Source: Coriobacteriia bacterium (GTDB lineage: Bacteria > Actinomycetota > Coriobacteriia > Coriobacteriales > Eggerthellaceae). From it: DNA of 64,000 nucleotides. How positions within the stretch are numbered: the stretch's first letter is position 1; every line of letters begins with the position of its first letter. The stretch is from NCBI GenBank assembly GCA_030530215.1, contig JAUMVJ010000001.1:182168-246167 (forward strand), written 5' to 3'. Positions 1 through 8,915 of the stretch are shown here, piece after piece. A program made the translations under genes and the position numbers. The notes beneath the pieces are model-generated. The model searched no databases and was not told the DNA's origin. It saw only the letters and a list, made by a program, of their open reading frames with translations.

Positions 1-1420
1 CGATGATAATGCCCGAAATCGCGTTGGTGACCGACATCAAGGGCGTGTGGAGCGCATGCGTCACATTGGTGATGACGTAGAAGCCAACCACGCACGCGAG
101 CTCGAAAACGATGAAGTGGCTGGTCATCTCGGCGGGGGCGGCCAAAATGAGCGCGGCGCCCAACAGCGCGGCCAGCGCCTTCCACCAATGGCGAGCGAAA
201 GCGGACTTCTTCTTGGGGGCGAGCTTGTCGGAATCGGCGTTGGTGCTTGGCTCTTGAGCCTTCGCCGTCGGGGCGGCCCCTTGCTTAGGCGCGGCCGAGA
301 CCTTCACCGCCGGGGGCGGCCAACACACCTGGCCATCGAGTACGGCCGTGACGCCGCGCACAACCTCGTCGTTCTGGTCGTAGACGGGCTCGCCGTTCTT
401 TTCAGGGGTCACCAGCTTGAAGAAGTTAACGATGTTCTGGCCGTAAAGCTGCGAGGCCTGGCCGGGCAAACGGCTGGGCAAATCGGTGTAACCGATGATC
501 GTGACGCCGTTTTCGGTGGTGATGACTTTGCCCGCCTGCGTGAGCGCGCAGTTGCCGCCCTTTTCGTTGGCGCCCATGTCAACGATTACCGAGCCGGGGC
601 GCATGCCCGCAACCGCTTCGGCGTCCAAGAGCAAAGGCGGCTGCTTGCCGGGGATTTGAGCGGTGGTGATGACGATATCGACCTCGGCAGCCTGCTCGGC
701 ATAAACCTTGTTCGCAAGTTTAGCCTGATCGGCAGTCATTTCCTTGGCGTAGCCATCTTCGGAGTGCTGCACAACGGGAATGGGCACGAACTCCGCGTTA
801 AGAGATTCAACCTGATCGGCCACCTCGGGGCGCACATCCGTCGCGCGAACGATGGCGCCCATCGATTTGGCCGTGCCGATGGCGGCCAGACCCGCAACGC
901 CAACGCCTATGACATAGAGCTTGGCGGGAGCGATCTTGCCCGCTGCCGTCACCTGTCCGCCGAACAGACGACCAAAATGCGCGGCAGCCTCAACGACTGC
1001 GCGATAGCCGCCCACGTTCGCCATGGAAGAACGGACGTCGAGCGACTGGGCACGCGAGATACGAGGAACCATATCCATCGCAAGAGCAGTGACGCCCTGC
1101 TCGGCCAAGCGCTCAATGATCGCTGAATTCGCGCTCGGGTTAAGGCGGCTCACCAAGGTGGCGCCTGCCTTCATCTGCGCAATCTGCTGCCCGGTTGGCG
1201 TGTCCAAGGCGGTGACGATATCGGACGCCCAGACCTCCTCACCCGAAACCACTTCGGCATCTGCGCGCACATAGTGCTCGTCAGGGTAGTTGGCAGCCGC
1301 TCCCGCACCAGATTCAACGCACACGCTGAACCCAAGCCCTATGAGCTTTTCAACCGTGTCGGGCGTGGCTGCGACGAGCGTTTTCACGCCCTGCCATTCT
1401 TTAGGAACGCCAATCTTCAT
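1..1420 (-). CDS. pntA: NAD(P) transhydrogenase subunit alpha (3' end cut by window edge)
   Basis: Alpha subunit of proton-translocating Re/Si-specific NAD(P) transhydrogenase, which couples hydride transfer between NADH and NADP+ to the membrane proton gradient. About 473 residues are visible and the reading frame runs off the left edge. Residues 1-375 match the alanine-dehydrogenase/PNT NAD-binding domain, with a Rossmann stretch [13 protein letters not shown] near 170. A linker rich in Ala, Pro and Lys follows, then hydrophobic segments (from about residue 410) typical of the alpha-subunit membrane domain. The ATG at 1420 is preceded by a GGAAAGAGGGG ribosome-binding site. The N-terminus begins MKIGVPKE, as in the family. 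PntB would be expected beyond the left edge. Identity is confident; the C-terminus is unseen. Confidence 0.93.
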   Translation of the reverse strand, partial: MKIGVPKEWQGVKTLVAATPDTVEKLIGLGFSVCVESGAGAAANYPDEHYVRADAEVVSGEEVWASDIVTALDTPTGQQIAQMKAGATLVSRLNPSANSAIIERLAEQGVTALAMDMVPRISRAQSLDVRSSMANVGGYRAVVEAAAHFGRLFGGQVTAAGKIAPAKLYVIGVGVAGLAAIGTAKSMGAIVRATDVRPEVADQVESLNAEFVPIPVVQHSEDGYAKEMTADQAKLANKVYAEQAAEVDIVITTAQIPGKQPPLLLDAEAVAGMRPGSVIVDMGANEKGGNCALTQAGKVITTENGVTIIGYTDLPSRLPGQASQLYGQNIVNFFKLVTPEKNGEPVYDQNDEVVRGVTAVLDGQVCWPPPAVKVSAAPKQGAAPTAKAQEPSTNADSDKLAPKKKSAFARHWWKALAALLGAALILAAPAEMTSHFIVFELACVVGFYVITNVTHALHTPLMSVTNAISGIII

Positions 1421-1671
1421 GGCCCCTCTTTCCTGCTGCCGTAGGTAAATCCATTCAGGTTTATCGACGCTTGTTTAATTTAATTAAAACAACAGAGTAA
1501 CGAGCATGACGTGACATACCGGGCAAATTCGAAAAACAGTGGCAAATGGACGAAAGAACCCGTTCGGCTGAAAAGGGCCTAACGGGCCTGAGCGTCAGCA
1601 AGAATGCAAGCCTCTAAGCAGGGCAAAAGCGCTACCAAATAGGTTTTTGCGCGCTGATAAGCGGAAAGACT

Positions 1672-2463
1672 CTAGCGCACGATGGGATTGATTGCGCGCG
1701 TGATGGCGTCGGCGATTTCAAGCGCCAGATCGCCACGATTGTTCCAGACGATCACCTTGCCACGAGCGCCGTCCGCAGTGATTTCGGAGAACTGGACGAT
1801 CGGAGCTTTTTCCACCTTAGCCAAGGAAGCCACCGCGCTCCCAGCGGCAACGGCTATCTCGTTGGCCAGCTCATTCAAATCGCGATCGTTGGCCACAATG
1901 AAGGACACCTGCGATTTTTCCAATGGCGCGGTAACGACGATGGTACTGGTGGAGGCGTTGGAGTTCGGCACGAACACGACCTCGCCCGTACGGTTGATAA
2001 TGGCCGTCTGGCGCCAGCCGATGTCGCGCACCACGCCCGTCTGCCCGCCGATCGTGATGTTGTCGCCCGGACGATAAAGTCTGCACATCACGATGGTTGC
2101 GCCACCGATAAGGTTCTTCATGGTGTCCTGAGCGCCCAGCGACAAAGCCAAGCCGCCAATGCCCAGGGCCGCAATGAAGGCCGTGATGTTAACGTCCAGG
2201 CAGGCGTCCAAAATGATGCAGAAGCCCACGAAGTAGAGCGCGACCCTGATCACCTTGTCGAAGATGGAAACGTCGGCAAGGGGGCTATCGTTTTTCCTCA
2301 AGGCTTTATTTACCGCCTTGATGGCAAAATGCGTTACCCAAACGGTGATCAGGGCGATTATCAGGGCCATGACGATGCGCGCAACGATATCGTTGCCCAG
2401 AAAGGCAACCATGTCCTTTTCCCAAACGTCGGTGGCTCTGTCTATGAGTGTGGTTGGGTTCAT
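1672..2463 (-). CDS. Small-conductance mechanosensitive channel (MscS family)
   Basis: Membrane channel that opens under membrane tension and releases solutes on hypo-osmotic shock. The 263-residue protein has two N-terminal hydrophobic helices, then the pore-lining third helix rich in Gly and Ala (AALGIGGLALSLGAQD) and the beta domain signature YRPGDNITIGGQTGVV followed by VPNS. This is the short MscS architecture, without extra N-terminal membrane segments. An upstream ATG at 2496 is in frame, but the ATG at 2463 has a clear AAGGAAG ribosome-binding site and the upstream one has none, so I chose 2463. It is transcribed away from engB and stands alone. Confidence 0.9.
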   Translation of the reverse strand: MNPTTLIDRATDVWEKDMVAFLGNDIVARIVMALIIALITVWVTHFAIKAVNKALRKNDSPLADVSIFDKVIRVALYFVGFCIILDACLDVNITAFIAALGIGGLALSLGAQDTMKNLIGGATIVMCRLYRPGDNITIGGQTGVVRDIGWRQTAIINRTGEVVFVPNSNASTSTIVVTAPLEKSQVSFIVANDRDLNELANEIAVAAGSAVASLAKVEKAPIVQFSEITADGARGKVIVWNNRGDLALEIADAITRAINPIVR

Positions 2464-2728
2464 GCGCTTCCTTTTGGTTCTTTCTGCTTTCACCATGGTA
2501 AAGAAACTTATGAGCGCAAAGGTGCTTGCCTAGTTGGTATCATGGAAAACCCACGCCAGCGGCAAGCCGGCCCAAACGGACCTCATGGCACGCAGCGCAC
2601 TCGTGAAGCCTGGGTGCGCAAGCCACCCGAGCAAGCTGACTTTCGCCGTGCGCTTAAGCGTCCACAGCCCGAGTTGTGGCGCTCTCAAGCCGGAGCGCGC
2701 AAATCAAATCACCACGCCAGGAGCGTAC

Positions 2729-3310
2729 ATGGACTTTAAGAACATCGAATTCAAGGCCGCCTACGGCACCAGCCAGCAGATTCCCGAATCGCTGCGGCCA
2801 GAAATCAGCTTCGTCGGCCGATCCAACGTCGGCAAATCGTCGCTGATCAACCGCCTGTTCAATCGCAAGAAGCTTGCCAAGGTTTCCAGCAAGCCCGGCA
2901 AAACCAGCACCATCAATTTCTTCAGCAACGGCAAAGAGGATTTCATCGACCTACCTGGCTACGGCTACGCGCAGGTGTCAAAGAGCGAGAAGGCACGCTG
3001 GGCCGAAATGATCAACGGCTACTTCGACCAGTACCGCTACTATGCCCTGGTGGTCAGCCTCATCGACATCCGCCATGCGGCGAGCAAGCTCGACGAGCAG
3101 ATGGTCGAGTTCCTTAAAAGCACCGAGCTGCCCTTCTGCATTGCTCTGACCAAGGCCGACAAGCTCTCCCGCAGCCAGCAATTCCGCCAGCGCGACGCCA
3201 TCCGCAAACAGCTTGGTCTTGGCACCGATGTTCCCATGATCATCACCAGCTCCGAAAAGGGCGACGGTATGGATGAGCTTAAGGCAACGATCGAAGAGGC
3301 CTGCAAATGA
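2729..3310 (+). CDS. engB: Ribosome biogenesis GTP-binding protein EngB/YsxC
   Basis: Essential GTPase that helps assemble the large ribosomal subunit in the cytoplasm. The 193-residue length is normal for the family. The motifs are in order: G1 GRSNVGKSS, switch region with KPGKTSTINFF, G3 DLPGYGYA and G4 TKAD. The frame is open back to 2534, but only the ATG at 2729 follows a CAGGAG ribosome-binding site and begins the conserved protein, so the upstream part is not counted as coding. The stop overlaps the start of rnhA by four bases (ATGA), so the two are translationally coupled. Confidence 0.94.
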   Translation: MDFKNIEFKAAYGTSQQIPESLRPEISFVGRSNVGKSSLINRLFNRKKLAKVSSKPGKTSTINFFSNGKEDFIDLPGYGYAQVSKSEKARWAEMINGYFDQYRYYALVVSLIDIRHAASKLDEQMVEFLKSTELPFCIALTKADKLSRSQQFRQRDAIRKQLGLGTDVPMIITSSEKGDGMDELKATIEEACK

Positions 3311-3786
3311 CGGAAATAACGCTCTACTCCGACGGATCCTCGCGCGGTAACCCCGGGCCCGGCGGCTTCGGCACCGTCATGCACTTCGTAGACTCAGCAG
3401 GAAAGCTCCACGTCAAGGAGCTTTCGCAGGGCTACAACAACACCACCAACAACCGCATGGAGCTGATGGGCGTTATCGCTGGTCTGGAAGCACTTAAGCG
3501 CCCCTGCAAAATCACGGTCGTTACCGACTCCCAGTACGTCGTCAACGCCTTCAACAAGAATTGGATTGCCGGTTGGCAGAAAAAGGGCTGGAAAAACGCC
3601 AAGAAGGAGCCCGTAAAGAACAAGGACCTTTGGTTGCGCTTGCTAGACGCCAAGGCGCCGCATCAGGTGAGCTTCACCTGGGTCAAGGGTCATGCCGGCC
3701 ACCCCGAGAACGAACGCTGCGACGAGCTGGCCACCACCGCAGCCGACGGCAGAGGCCGCATCGACGACACAGGCTTTGAAGGCTGA
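3307..3786 (+). CDS. rnhA: Ribonuclease HI
   Basis: Cleaves the RNA strand of RNA:DNA hybrids, for example R-loops and primers. The 159-residue protein carries the whole RNase HI active site: Asp9 in YSDGSSRGNPGPGG, Glu52 in NRMELMGV, Asp74 in VVTDSQYV and Asp139 in ENERCDELA, with the flexible His129 in KGHAGH. The basic handle segment with repeated Trp and Lys (about residues 86-105) is present. It overlaps engB by four bases and is followed by a strong hairpin terminator. Confidence 0.95.
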   Translation: MTEITLYSDGSSRGNPGPGGFGTVMHFVDSAGKLHVKELSQGYNNTTNNRMELMGVIAGLEALKRPCKITVVTDSQYVVNAFNKNWIAGWQKKGWKNAKKEPVKNKDLWLRLLDAKAPHQVSFTWVKGHAGHPENERCDELATTAADGRGRIDDTGFEG

Positions 3787-3842
3787 TTTTCACGATTTGG
3801 GTCACCAGATGGTCACCAGATGGTGTCCCGCGTCGCAAAACT

Positions 3843-3885
3843 AAAAAAGTCTGACTTGGGAAAACCCAGGTCAGACTTTGTTTTT
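3843..3885. terminator. Bidirectional terminator between rnhA and tRNA-Arg
   Basis: Inverted repeat with arms GTCTGACTTGGG and CCCAGGTCAGAC around an AAAA loop, one G-U pair in the stem, an A-run on the left and a T-run on the right. The flanks make it work in both directions. It separates convergent rnhA (+) from tRNA-Arg and the pknB operon (-). Confidence 0.85.
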
Positions 3886-3887
3886 AG

Positions 3888-3963
3888 TGGTGCCCCCGAG
3901 AGGAATCGAACCTCCGACGCACGGTTTAGGAAACCGACGCTCTATCCGCTGAGCTACGAGGGC
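3888..3963 (-). tRNA. tRNA-Arg (anticodon CCT)
   Basis: A 76-nt cloverleaf with acceptor arms GCCCTCG/CGGGGGC (one G-U pair), D arm GCTC/GAGC, anticodon loop TTCCTAA giving CCT, T arm with TTCGATT, and an encoded CCA end. The outermost anticodon-stem pair (27-43) is a U-U mismatch. It reads AGG codons. Confidence 0.95.
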
Positions 3964-3975
3964 GAGTGATAGAAG

Positions 3976-4004
3976 ATTCTAGCACGTGCGTGCGAACCTT
4001 CGCA
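3976..4004 (-). promoter_or_regulatory. Probable promoter of tRNA-Arg
   Basis: On the minus strand, TGCGAA is followed after 17 nt by TAGAAT, which is preceded by TGC (extended -10). It lies about 13 nt upstream of the tRNA 5' end, in the gap between pknB and the tRNA. It suggests the tRNA has its own promoter in addition to any readthrough from pknB. Seen by eye only. Confidence 0.5.
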
Positions 4005-4017
4005 GGAAAGGCGAGCT

Positions 4018-6042
4018 TTAGTTCGTGCTTTTCTTTGTGCTTGAGCTTGAGTTCGAGCTGGAGCTGGAATCGGATCCGCTGGAGCTGGAATCGTCATCCG
4101 AAGAATCATCATCTGGGCCGATGCCGATGGTGATCGTGATGGTAGAACCCTTCTTAGCCGTGCCAGACTTGTTCTGCTTGATAACCACGCCGTCCTTGCT
4201 TGAATCGCTTACCGTCTGGTACTTGGCGTCGTACAGGAAGCCGGCATTCTCAAGCGCGGACTCCGCGGAAGACTCGCTCATACCCACAACGCTGGGGATG
4301 CTCACGTTCTCCTCGGGCTTTTTGCCTTGGCTCACCACGATACGGATGGTAGTGCCTTCTTTGGCCTTGCCAGTCTTGTTCTGGCTAATGACGTTGCCCT
4401 CGGACACGGAATCGCTGTAGCTATAGGTAGTGTCATAGCGGAAACCGGCATCCTCAATGGCGCTTTCAGCGGCGCTGCGCGTAAAGCCCACAACGTTAGG
4501 AATATCTACCTGGTTGGAGCCCTTGGAAACCTTGAAGGTGATCGTATCGCCCTTGTTGGCCTTGTTGCCCGATTTCACAGACTGCTCGGCAACCTGACCC
4601 TCGTCGTACTTATCGGAATAAACATCGTCACCCTGCTCGCCGTTCAGGCCAACCGCCTCAAGTGCGGATTGCGCCTCCTCGGCAGTCTTGCCAAGCAAGC
4701 TAGGAACCTTCACGGTCTCGGTGCCCTTGGAAACGGTAAGGCTGACGGTAGAGCCCTTTTCGGCCTTCATGCCGCCCTCAGGGTCGGTGCTGACGACCTT
4801 GCCCTCCTCGACCTCGGAGTTGAAGACCTCGGTTGTCTCGCCAACAACGAAACCGGCCGCCTGCAAGTCGGCGGTTGCCTGCTGCGTAGTTTCGCCGGCG
4901 ACCTTGGGAACGTCGACCATCTCGGCACCGGAGTTCATCAACGCGAAGACGCCGGCAGCAATGGCGATAATAGCAATAACGGCGACGACGCCCGCAATGA
5001 TCTTGTTGCGGTTGCCCTTGGGCTTGCTGGATTCGTCCGTGGCCGAGTAATTAGCGGCGGCAGGATTGGCACCGCGGCCCTGCTGGGCAGGCATCGCGGT
5101 GGTTGCCCCCGGCGTTGCCACAGCGGCCGAACGAGGCATCACCGTAGTGGAGGCGCCGGCAGCAGCACCCATAACCGTAGTAGGCATGGAAGAAACGTCG
5201 CCGATGTTCACGGGGCGACCAGCCAGGTAGTCATTCAAGGCGTGGCGCATCTCGGATGCGTCGGTGAAACGGTTGGAAGGATCCTTTTCCAAGGCCTTCA
5301 TGATGATGAGCTCGAGCGTTGGGTCGATGTTGGGGTTGATCGACGAAGGAGGTGCGGGGATCTCGTTGACCTGCTTGACGGCAACGCTCACGGCATCTTG
5401 ACCCTCAAAGGGCAGCTTGCCGGTAACGGCCTCGTACATAACGATGCCAAGCGAGTAGATGTCGCTTGCGGCGCCAAGCTCCTTGCCCTGCGCCTGCTCG
5501 GGCGAAACGTAATGGGCGGTTCCAAGAACGGTGGAGGTTTGCGAAAGGCCGGCGTCGCCCGCACGAGCGATGCCGAAGTCCATGACCTTGATGTTGCCAT
5601 CGGGCTGGATCATGATGTTTTGCGGCTTGATGTCACGATGGATGATGCTCGCCGCATGCGCGACCGACAAGGCCTGCGCAACCTGCGAGCCGATTTCGGC
5701 AACCTTGCGCTGGTTGACCGCGCCGCGCTCTTGGATGGCGGTTTTAAGGTCGGTGCCGCGCAAGAACTCCATGACGATGTAGTAGGTTTCACCGTCGAGG
5801 CCCCAGTCGTAAATGCTCACGATGTAGGGGCTCTGCAGACGCGCAGCCGATGCGGCTTCCAGGCGGAAGCGCTTGGTGAAGGTTTCGTCCGCGGCGTACT
5901 GGGGCAACATGACTTTAACGGCGACCATACGACCCAGAACTTTGTCCTGCGCACGGTACACCTCGGCCATTCCGCCGATACCAACGCGTTCGGTTATTTC
6001 GTATCGGTCGTTTAAGACCCTTCCTACCATGCTTCCTGCCAC
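4018..6042 (-). CDS. pknB: PASTA-domain Ser/Thr protein kinase (PknB/PrkC family)
   Basis: Membrane receptor kinase that senses muropeptides and phosphorylates cell-wall and division proteins. The 674-residue form has kinase motifs GIGGMAEVY (near residue 21), VAVKVM, HRDIKPQN (135) and DFGIAR (155). A Pro/Ala linker follows, then one membrane helix (about 347-370) and four extracellular PASTA repeats of about 65 residues each, starting VDVPKVAG, VKVPSLLG, VDIPNVVG and VSIPSVVG. An acidic Ser-rich tail ends the protein. The open frame reaches 6093, but the GTG at 6042 has an AAAGGAG site 7 nt upstream; an ATG at 6030 is the alternative. It is the last gene of the fhaA-fhaB-pstP-rodA/pbpA operon, 89 nt downstream of the fusion gene. 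No second kinase (pknA) lies beside it. Confidence 0.95.
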   Translation of the reverse strand: MAGSMVGRVLNDRYEITERVGIGGMAEVYRAQDKVLGRMVAVKVMLPQYAADETFTKRFRLEAASAARLQSPYIVSIYDWGLDGETYYIVMEFLRGTDLKTAIQERGAVNQRKVAEIGSQVAQALSVAHAASIIHRDIKPQNIMIQPDGNIKVMDFGIARAGDAGLSQTSTVLGTAHYVSPEQAQGKELGAASDIYSLGIVMYEAVTGKLPFEGQDAVSVAVKQVNEIPAPPSSINPNIDPTLELIIMKALEKDPSNRFTDASEMRHALNDYLAGRPVNIGDVSSMPTTVMGAAAGASTTVMPRSAAVATPGATTAMPAQQGRGANPAAANYSATDESSKPKGNRNKIIAGVVAVIAIIAIAAGVFALMNSGAEMVDVPKVAGETTQQATADLQAAGFVVGETTEVFNSEVEEGKVVSTDPEGGMKAEKGSTVSLTVSKGTETVKVPSLLGKTAEEAQSALEAVGLNGEQGDDVYSDKYDEGQVAEQSVKSGNKANKGDTITFKVSKGSNQVDIPNVVGFTRSAAESAIEDAGFRYDTTYSYSDSVSEGNVISQNKTGKAKEGTTIRIVVSQGKKPEENVSIPSVVGMSESSAESALENAGFLYDAKYQTVSDSSKDGVVIKQNKSGTAKKGSTITITIGIGPDDDSSDDDSSSSGSDSSSSSNSSSSTKKSTN

Positions 6043-6131
6043 GTCAAAACTCCTTTTGAAACCTACAGCGCGAACCCTGCCTCCAGTGGTCACGCTAGCA
6101 TAACCTAACTATATAATTCTTCACTCAAATT

Positions 6132-8915
6132 CTAGAGTGCGTTTTGCTCTTCCAATGCCGTCTTCATAACTTGATTCGAGCGCGCTGCAGCCACTCCCGA
6201 ACCGCTTTCCTCGAGCACGATGGCGATAACCATCTTGCAATCCGAGCTGGGACCCATGCCGACGAACCAGCTGTCGTCTTTGGCTTTGCCCGTTTCGGCC
6301 GTACCCGTCTTGCCGGCAATGGTGGTGCCGCTGATCTGCGCGGCATGGCCGGTGCCGTTCTTCACGACGCCCTCAAGGACCTTCTTCACGCGGTTGGCGG
6401 TCTCGGCCGAGCAGGCCTTTGCATAGGCTTGAGTGGTCGCCGTCCAGCTGCACTCGCCCGTGGGGCTGTAGATGCTATCCACCAGGTGCGGCTGCTGAAT
6501 CACGCCATCATTGGCGATAGCCGAGCCAACCATGGCCATCTGCAAAACGGTAGTTTGCGGGCCGGCGGGGCTGGTATGCTCGCCTACCGGCATGCCGCAT
6601 GCCGCCCAAGCGGTTTCCCATTCGGTCATCTCGCTGTAATCGGGCATGAGCGACTTAGCCAAAGGAAGCTCGAAATCAAGAGCGTCGTTAAAACCGAAAG
6701 CCTCGGAGCCCTCTACCAGTTTTTGCGGGCCAATCTTGGCGCCCAACTGTCCGAACACGGTGTTGGACGAAAGCTCAGTGGCGCGAGCCAGCGTAATCTC
6801 GCCGTAGGAAGTCTTGTGCATGTTGGTAACTTCCGCGTTGCCGATGTCCATGCTGCCGGGCGAATTGAACTTGGTGTCCTCGGATGCCGTGTTGTTTTCA
6901 AACGCGGTAGCCAAGGAAACGATCTTGAAGGTTGAACCCGGCGTGTAGAGCGCCTGGGTGGCGCGGTTGTAGAGCGAAGAATCGGAATTGCCCGAAAGAA
7001 GCGATTCAACATCACTGTTGGAGTAGGTCGGCGATGAAGCCATGGCGAGCACCGCACCGGTCTCGGGATCCATGACCACGCAAGCGCCCTTGTAACCGTC
7101 AAGAGCCTTTTCGGCAGCCTTCTGAATCTTGGAGTTGATGGTCAGTTTGACGTCGTTGCCCGCGGTGGTGTTGCCCGTGGCGTTATTGATGACATCCATC
7201 CAGCTTGAGAAGTTGCTCTCGCCCTTCAGGGTGTCGTTGCAGGCAGCTTCGATCCCCGCAGTGCCGTAAGTCTGCGAAGCATAGCCAACCACGTGCGAAG
7301 CCAGCGTGCCCGCGGGGTATTCGCGCTTGTAGGTGCCGTCTTTCTGCAAGACGCTCTTGGCCAAAACCACGCCGTCCTCGGTACTGATGGTGCCGCGCTC
7401 GGTCTTGGATTCCTTGGCAAGCGTGTGGTTGTTGCCCGACATGTTCTGATAGTTGGACGCATTAACCACCATGACCATGGTCAGGTTGGCGATGAGCGCC
7501 GCCATCATCAGGGCGAAGGCCACCATCACCGCGGTGATGCGCCTGCCCAAAGACACACGACCCAAAACACCCGTAGCGTCGGCCTCGAGAGCCTGGCTGT
7601 GCTTGCCGCCGATGGTGGCAAACTGAGTGGTTGCAGAGATGAGCTCGGCCTTGCTCCCCTGGCTTTCGTCGCCGCAGCGCAAAAGCAAGCCGACGATGAT
7701 GAAGCTCGCGAGCAAGGAAGAGCCGCCTTGGCTAACGAAAGGCAAGGTCAGGCCCGTAAGGGGGATGAAGCCCGTAACGCCGCCGACGATGATGAAAGCC
7801 TGCACGACGATGATGGCGGTAACGCCCACGGCAATAAAGGAGCTTACGTCGGACTTTGCGCGAGAGGCGCTTACCATGCCGCGAATCGCGAAGCACAGAT
7901 ACAAAAGCAAAAGGCCCGATGCGCCGAGCAAGCCCGTTTCCTCGCCGATGCAGGCGAAGATGAAGTCGGACTCGACGATGGGGATTTTCTCGGCCATGCC
8001 TGAGCCGATGCCCACACCGAACAGGCCGCCATCGGCCAGCGAGTAGAGCGACTGCACCAGCTGGTAGCCCTTGTTGGTGGGGTCGCTGAAGGGGTTGAGC
8101 CAGATGTCAACGCGCGCCTGAACGTGCGAGAAGGTGTAGTAGCAAACCACGAAGCCCAAGGAAACGAAGGCCAAGCCCACAACCAGGTAGAGCTTGCGCC
8201 CCGATGCAACGTAGAGCATCGCCAGGAACACCAGGAAAACCACGATCGCGGAGCCCAAGTCTTTCTCGAAGACAACGATGAGCATCGAGATGGCCCACAT
8301 GATGAGCAAGGGCAGAAGCGTAGGCAAATCGGGCAGGCTAAAAGGCCCGATTTTGCGCGTTGAGGTGGACAAAAGTTCACGATTTTGCGCCAGGTAGCTA
8401 GCCAAGAACAGCACGATTAAGATCTTGGCTATCTCGCCCGGCTGGAAGCTGAAGCCGCCGACGGAAAGCCAGATGCGACTGCCGTACTGTTCGGAGCCGA
8501 TGCCCGGAAGCAAAGGCGAAAGCAAAAGCAGGCAGCCGAAGATCATCAGCGTGTACTTGTAGTTGGCCACCTTGTCCAGATTGCGCAGGACCACCAAGGT
8601 GATAACCATGAAGATAACACCCACGAAGAGCCAGATGATCTGGCGTGATGCAAGGTTAGGGTCGAGCCTGGTGATGAAGGCAATGCCGATGCCCGAAAGC
8701 GCAAACGCGATGGGCAGGATAGCCGGGTCGGCGCCAGGGGCTAGTTTTCGAATGGCAAGATGAGCCACCACGAAGCAGGCGAACATGCCCGCTGGCACGC
8801 CCAGGTTCTGCCAGCCCAAGCTCTCGCCACTATTCAGGGCCACCATGATGAAAAGTAGGATGACCAAGGGCGCCGCGATGCAAAGCAGCGCCAGCTCTAT
8901 GTTGCGACGCGTCAT
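6132..8915 (-). CDS. Fused RodA/FtsW (SEDS) glycosyltransferase and class B penicillin-binding protein
   Basis: A 927-residue single polypeptide. Residues 1 to about 425 are a multi-helix SEDS peptidoglycan polymerase with the family stretch ARVDIWLNPFSDP (about 277-289) and ESDFIFACIGEE (about 315-326). A further membrane helix at about 470-493 leads into a PbpA-like transpeptidase. All three penicillin-binding motifs are there: Ser661-Thr-Phe-Lys, Ser716-Ser-Asn and Lys869-Thr-Gly. In most actinobacteria these are two adjacent genes, rodA and pbpA; here no stop separates them. The ATG overlaps the pstP stop by four bases. The partners polymerise and cross-link glycan, so fusion fixes their ratio at one to one. 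Confidence 0.93.
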   Translation of the reverse strand: MTRRNIELALLCIAAPLVILLFIMVALNSGESLGWQNLGVPAGMFACFVVAHLAIRKLAPGADPAILPIAFALSGIGIAFITRLDPNLASRQIIWLFVGVIFMVITLVVLRNLDKVANYKYTLMIFGCLLLLSPLLPGIGSEQYGSRIWLSVGGFSFQPGEIAKILIVLFLASYLAQNRELLSTSTRKIGPFSLPDLPTLLPLLIMWAISMLIVVFEKDLGSAIVVFLVFLAMLYVASGRKLYLVVGLAFVSLGFVVCYYTFSHVQARVDIWLNPFSDPTNKGYQLVQSLYSLADGGLFGVGIGSGMAEKIPIVESDFIFACIGEETGLLGASGLLLLYLCFAIRGMVSASRAKSDVSSFIAVGVTAIIVVQAFIIVGGVTGFIPLTGLTLPFVSQGGSSLLASFIIVGLLLRCGDESQGSKAELISATTQFATIGGKHSQALEADATGVLGRVSLGRRITAVMVAFALMMAALIANLTMVMVVNASNYQNMSGNNHTLAKESKTERGTISTEDGVVLAKSVLQKDGTYKREYPAGTLASHVVGYASQTYGTAGIEAACNDTLKGESNFSSWMDVINNATGNTTAGNDVKLTINSKIQKAAEKALDGYKGACVVMDPETGAVLAMASSPTYSNSDVESLLSGNSDSSLYNRATQALYTPGSTFKIVSLATAFENNTASEDTKFNSPGSMDIGNAEVTNMHKTSYGEITLARATELSSNTVFGQLGAKIGPQKLVEGSEAFGFNDALDFELPLAKSLMPDYSEMTEWETAWAACGMPVGEHTSPAGPQTTVLQMAMVGSAIANDGVIQQPHLVDSIYSPTGECSWTATTQAYAKACSAETANRVKKVLEGVVKNGTGHAAQISGTTIAGKTGTAETGKAKDDSWFVGMGPSSDCKMVIAIVLEESGSGVAAARSNQVMKTALEEQNAL

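Noticed and set aside
47..1126. Long plus-strand open frame across the left edge
   Set aside because: It is the opposite-strand shadow of pntA; the minus-strand frame gives the conserved transhydrogenase protein and has the ribosome-binding site.
2534..2728. N-terminal extension of engB
   Set aside because: The extra 65 residues match nothing in the family and lack a start signal; the ATG at 2729 has CAGGAG.
4327..6015. 562-codon plus-strand frame opposite pknB
   Set aside because: Antisense shadow of the kinase gene, rich in His, Arg and Gly as expected from GC-rich codons read backwards; no ribosome-binding site.
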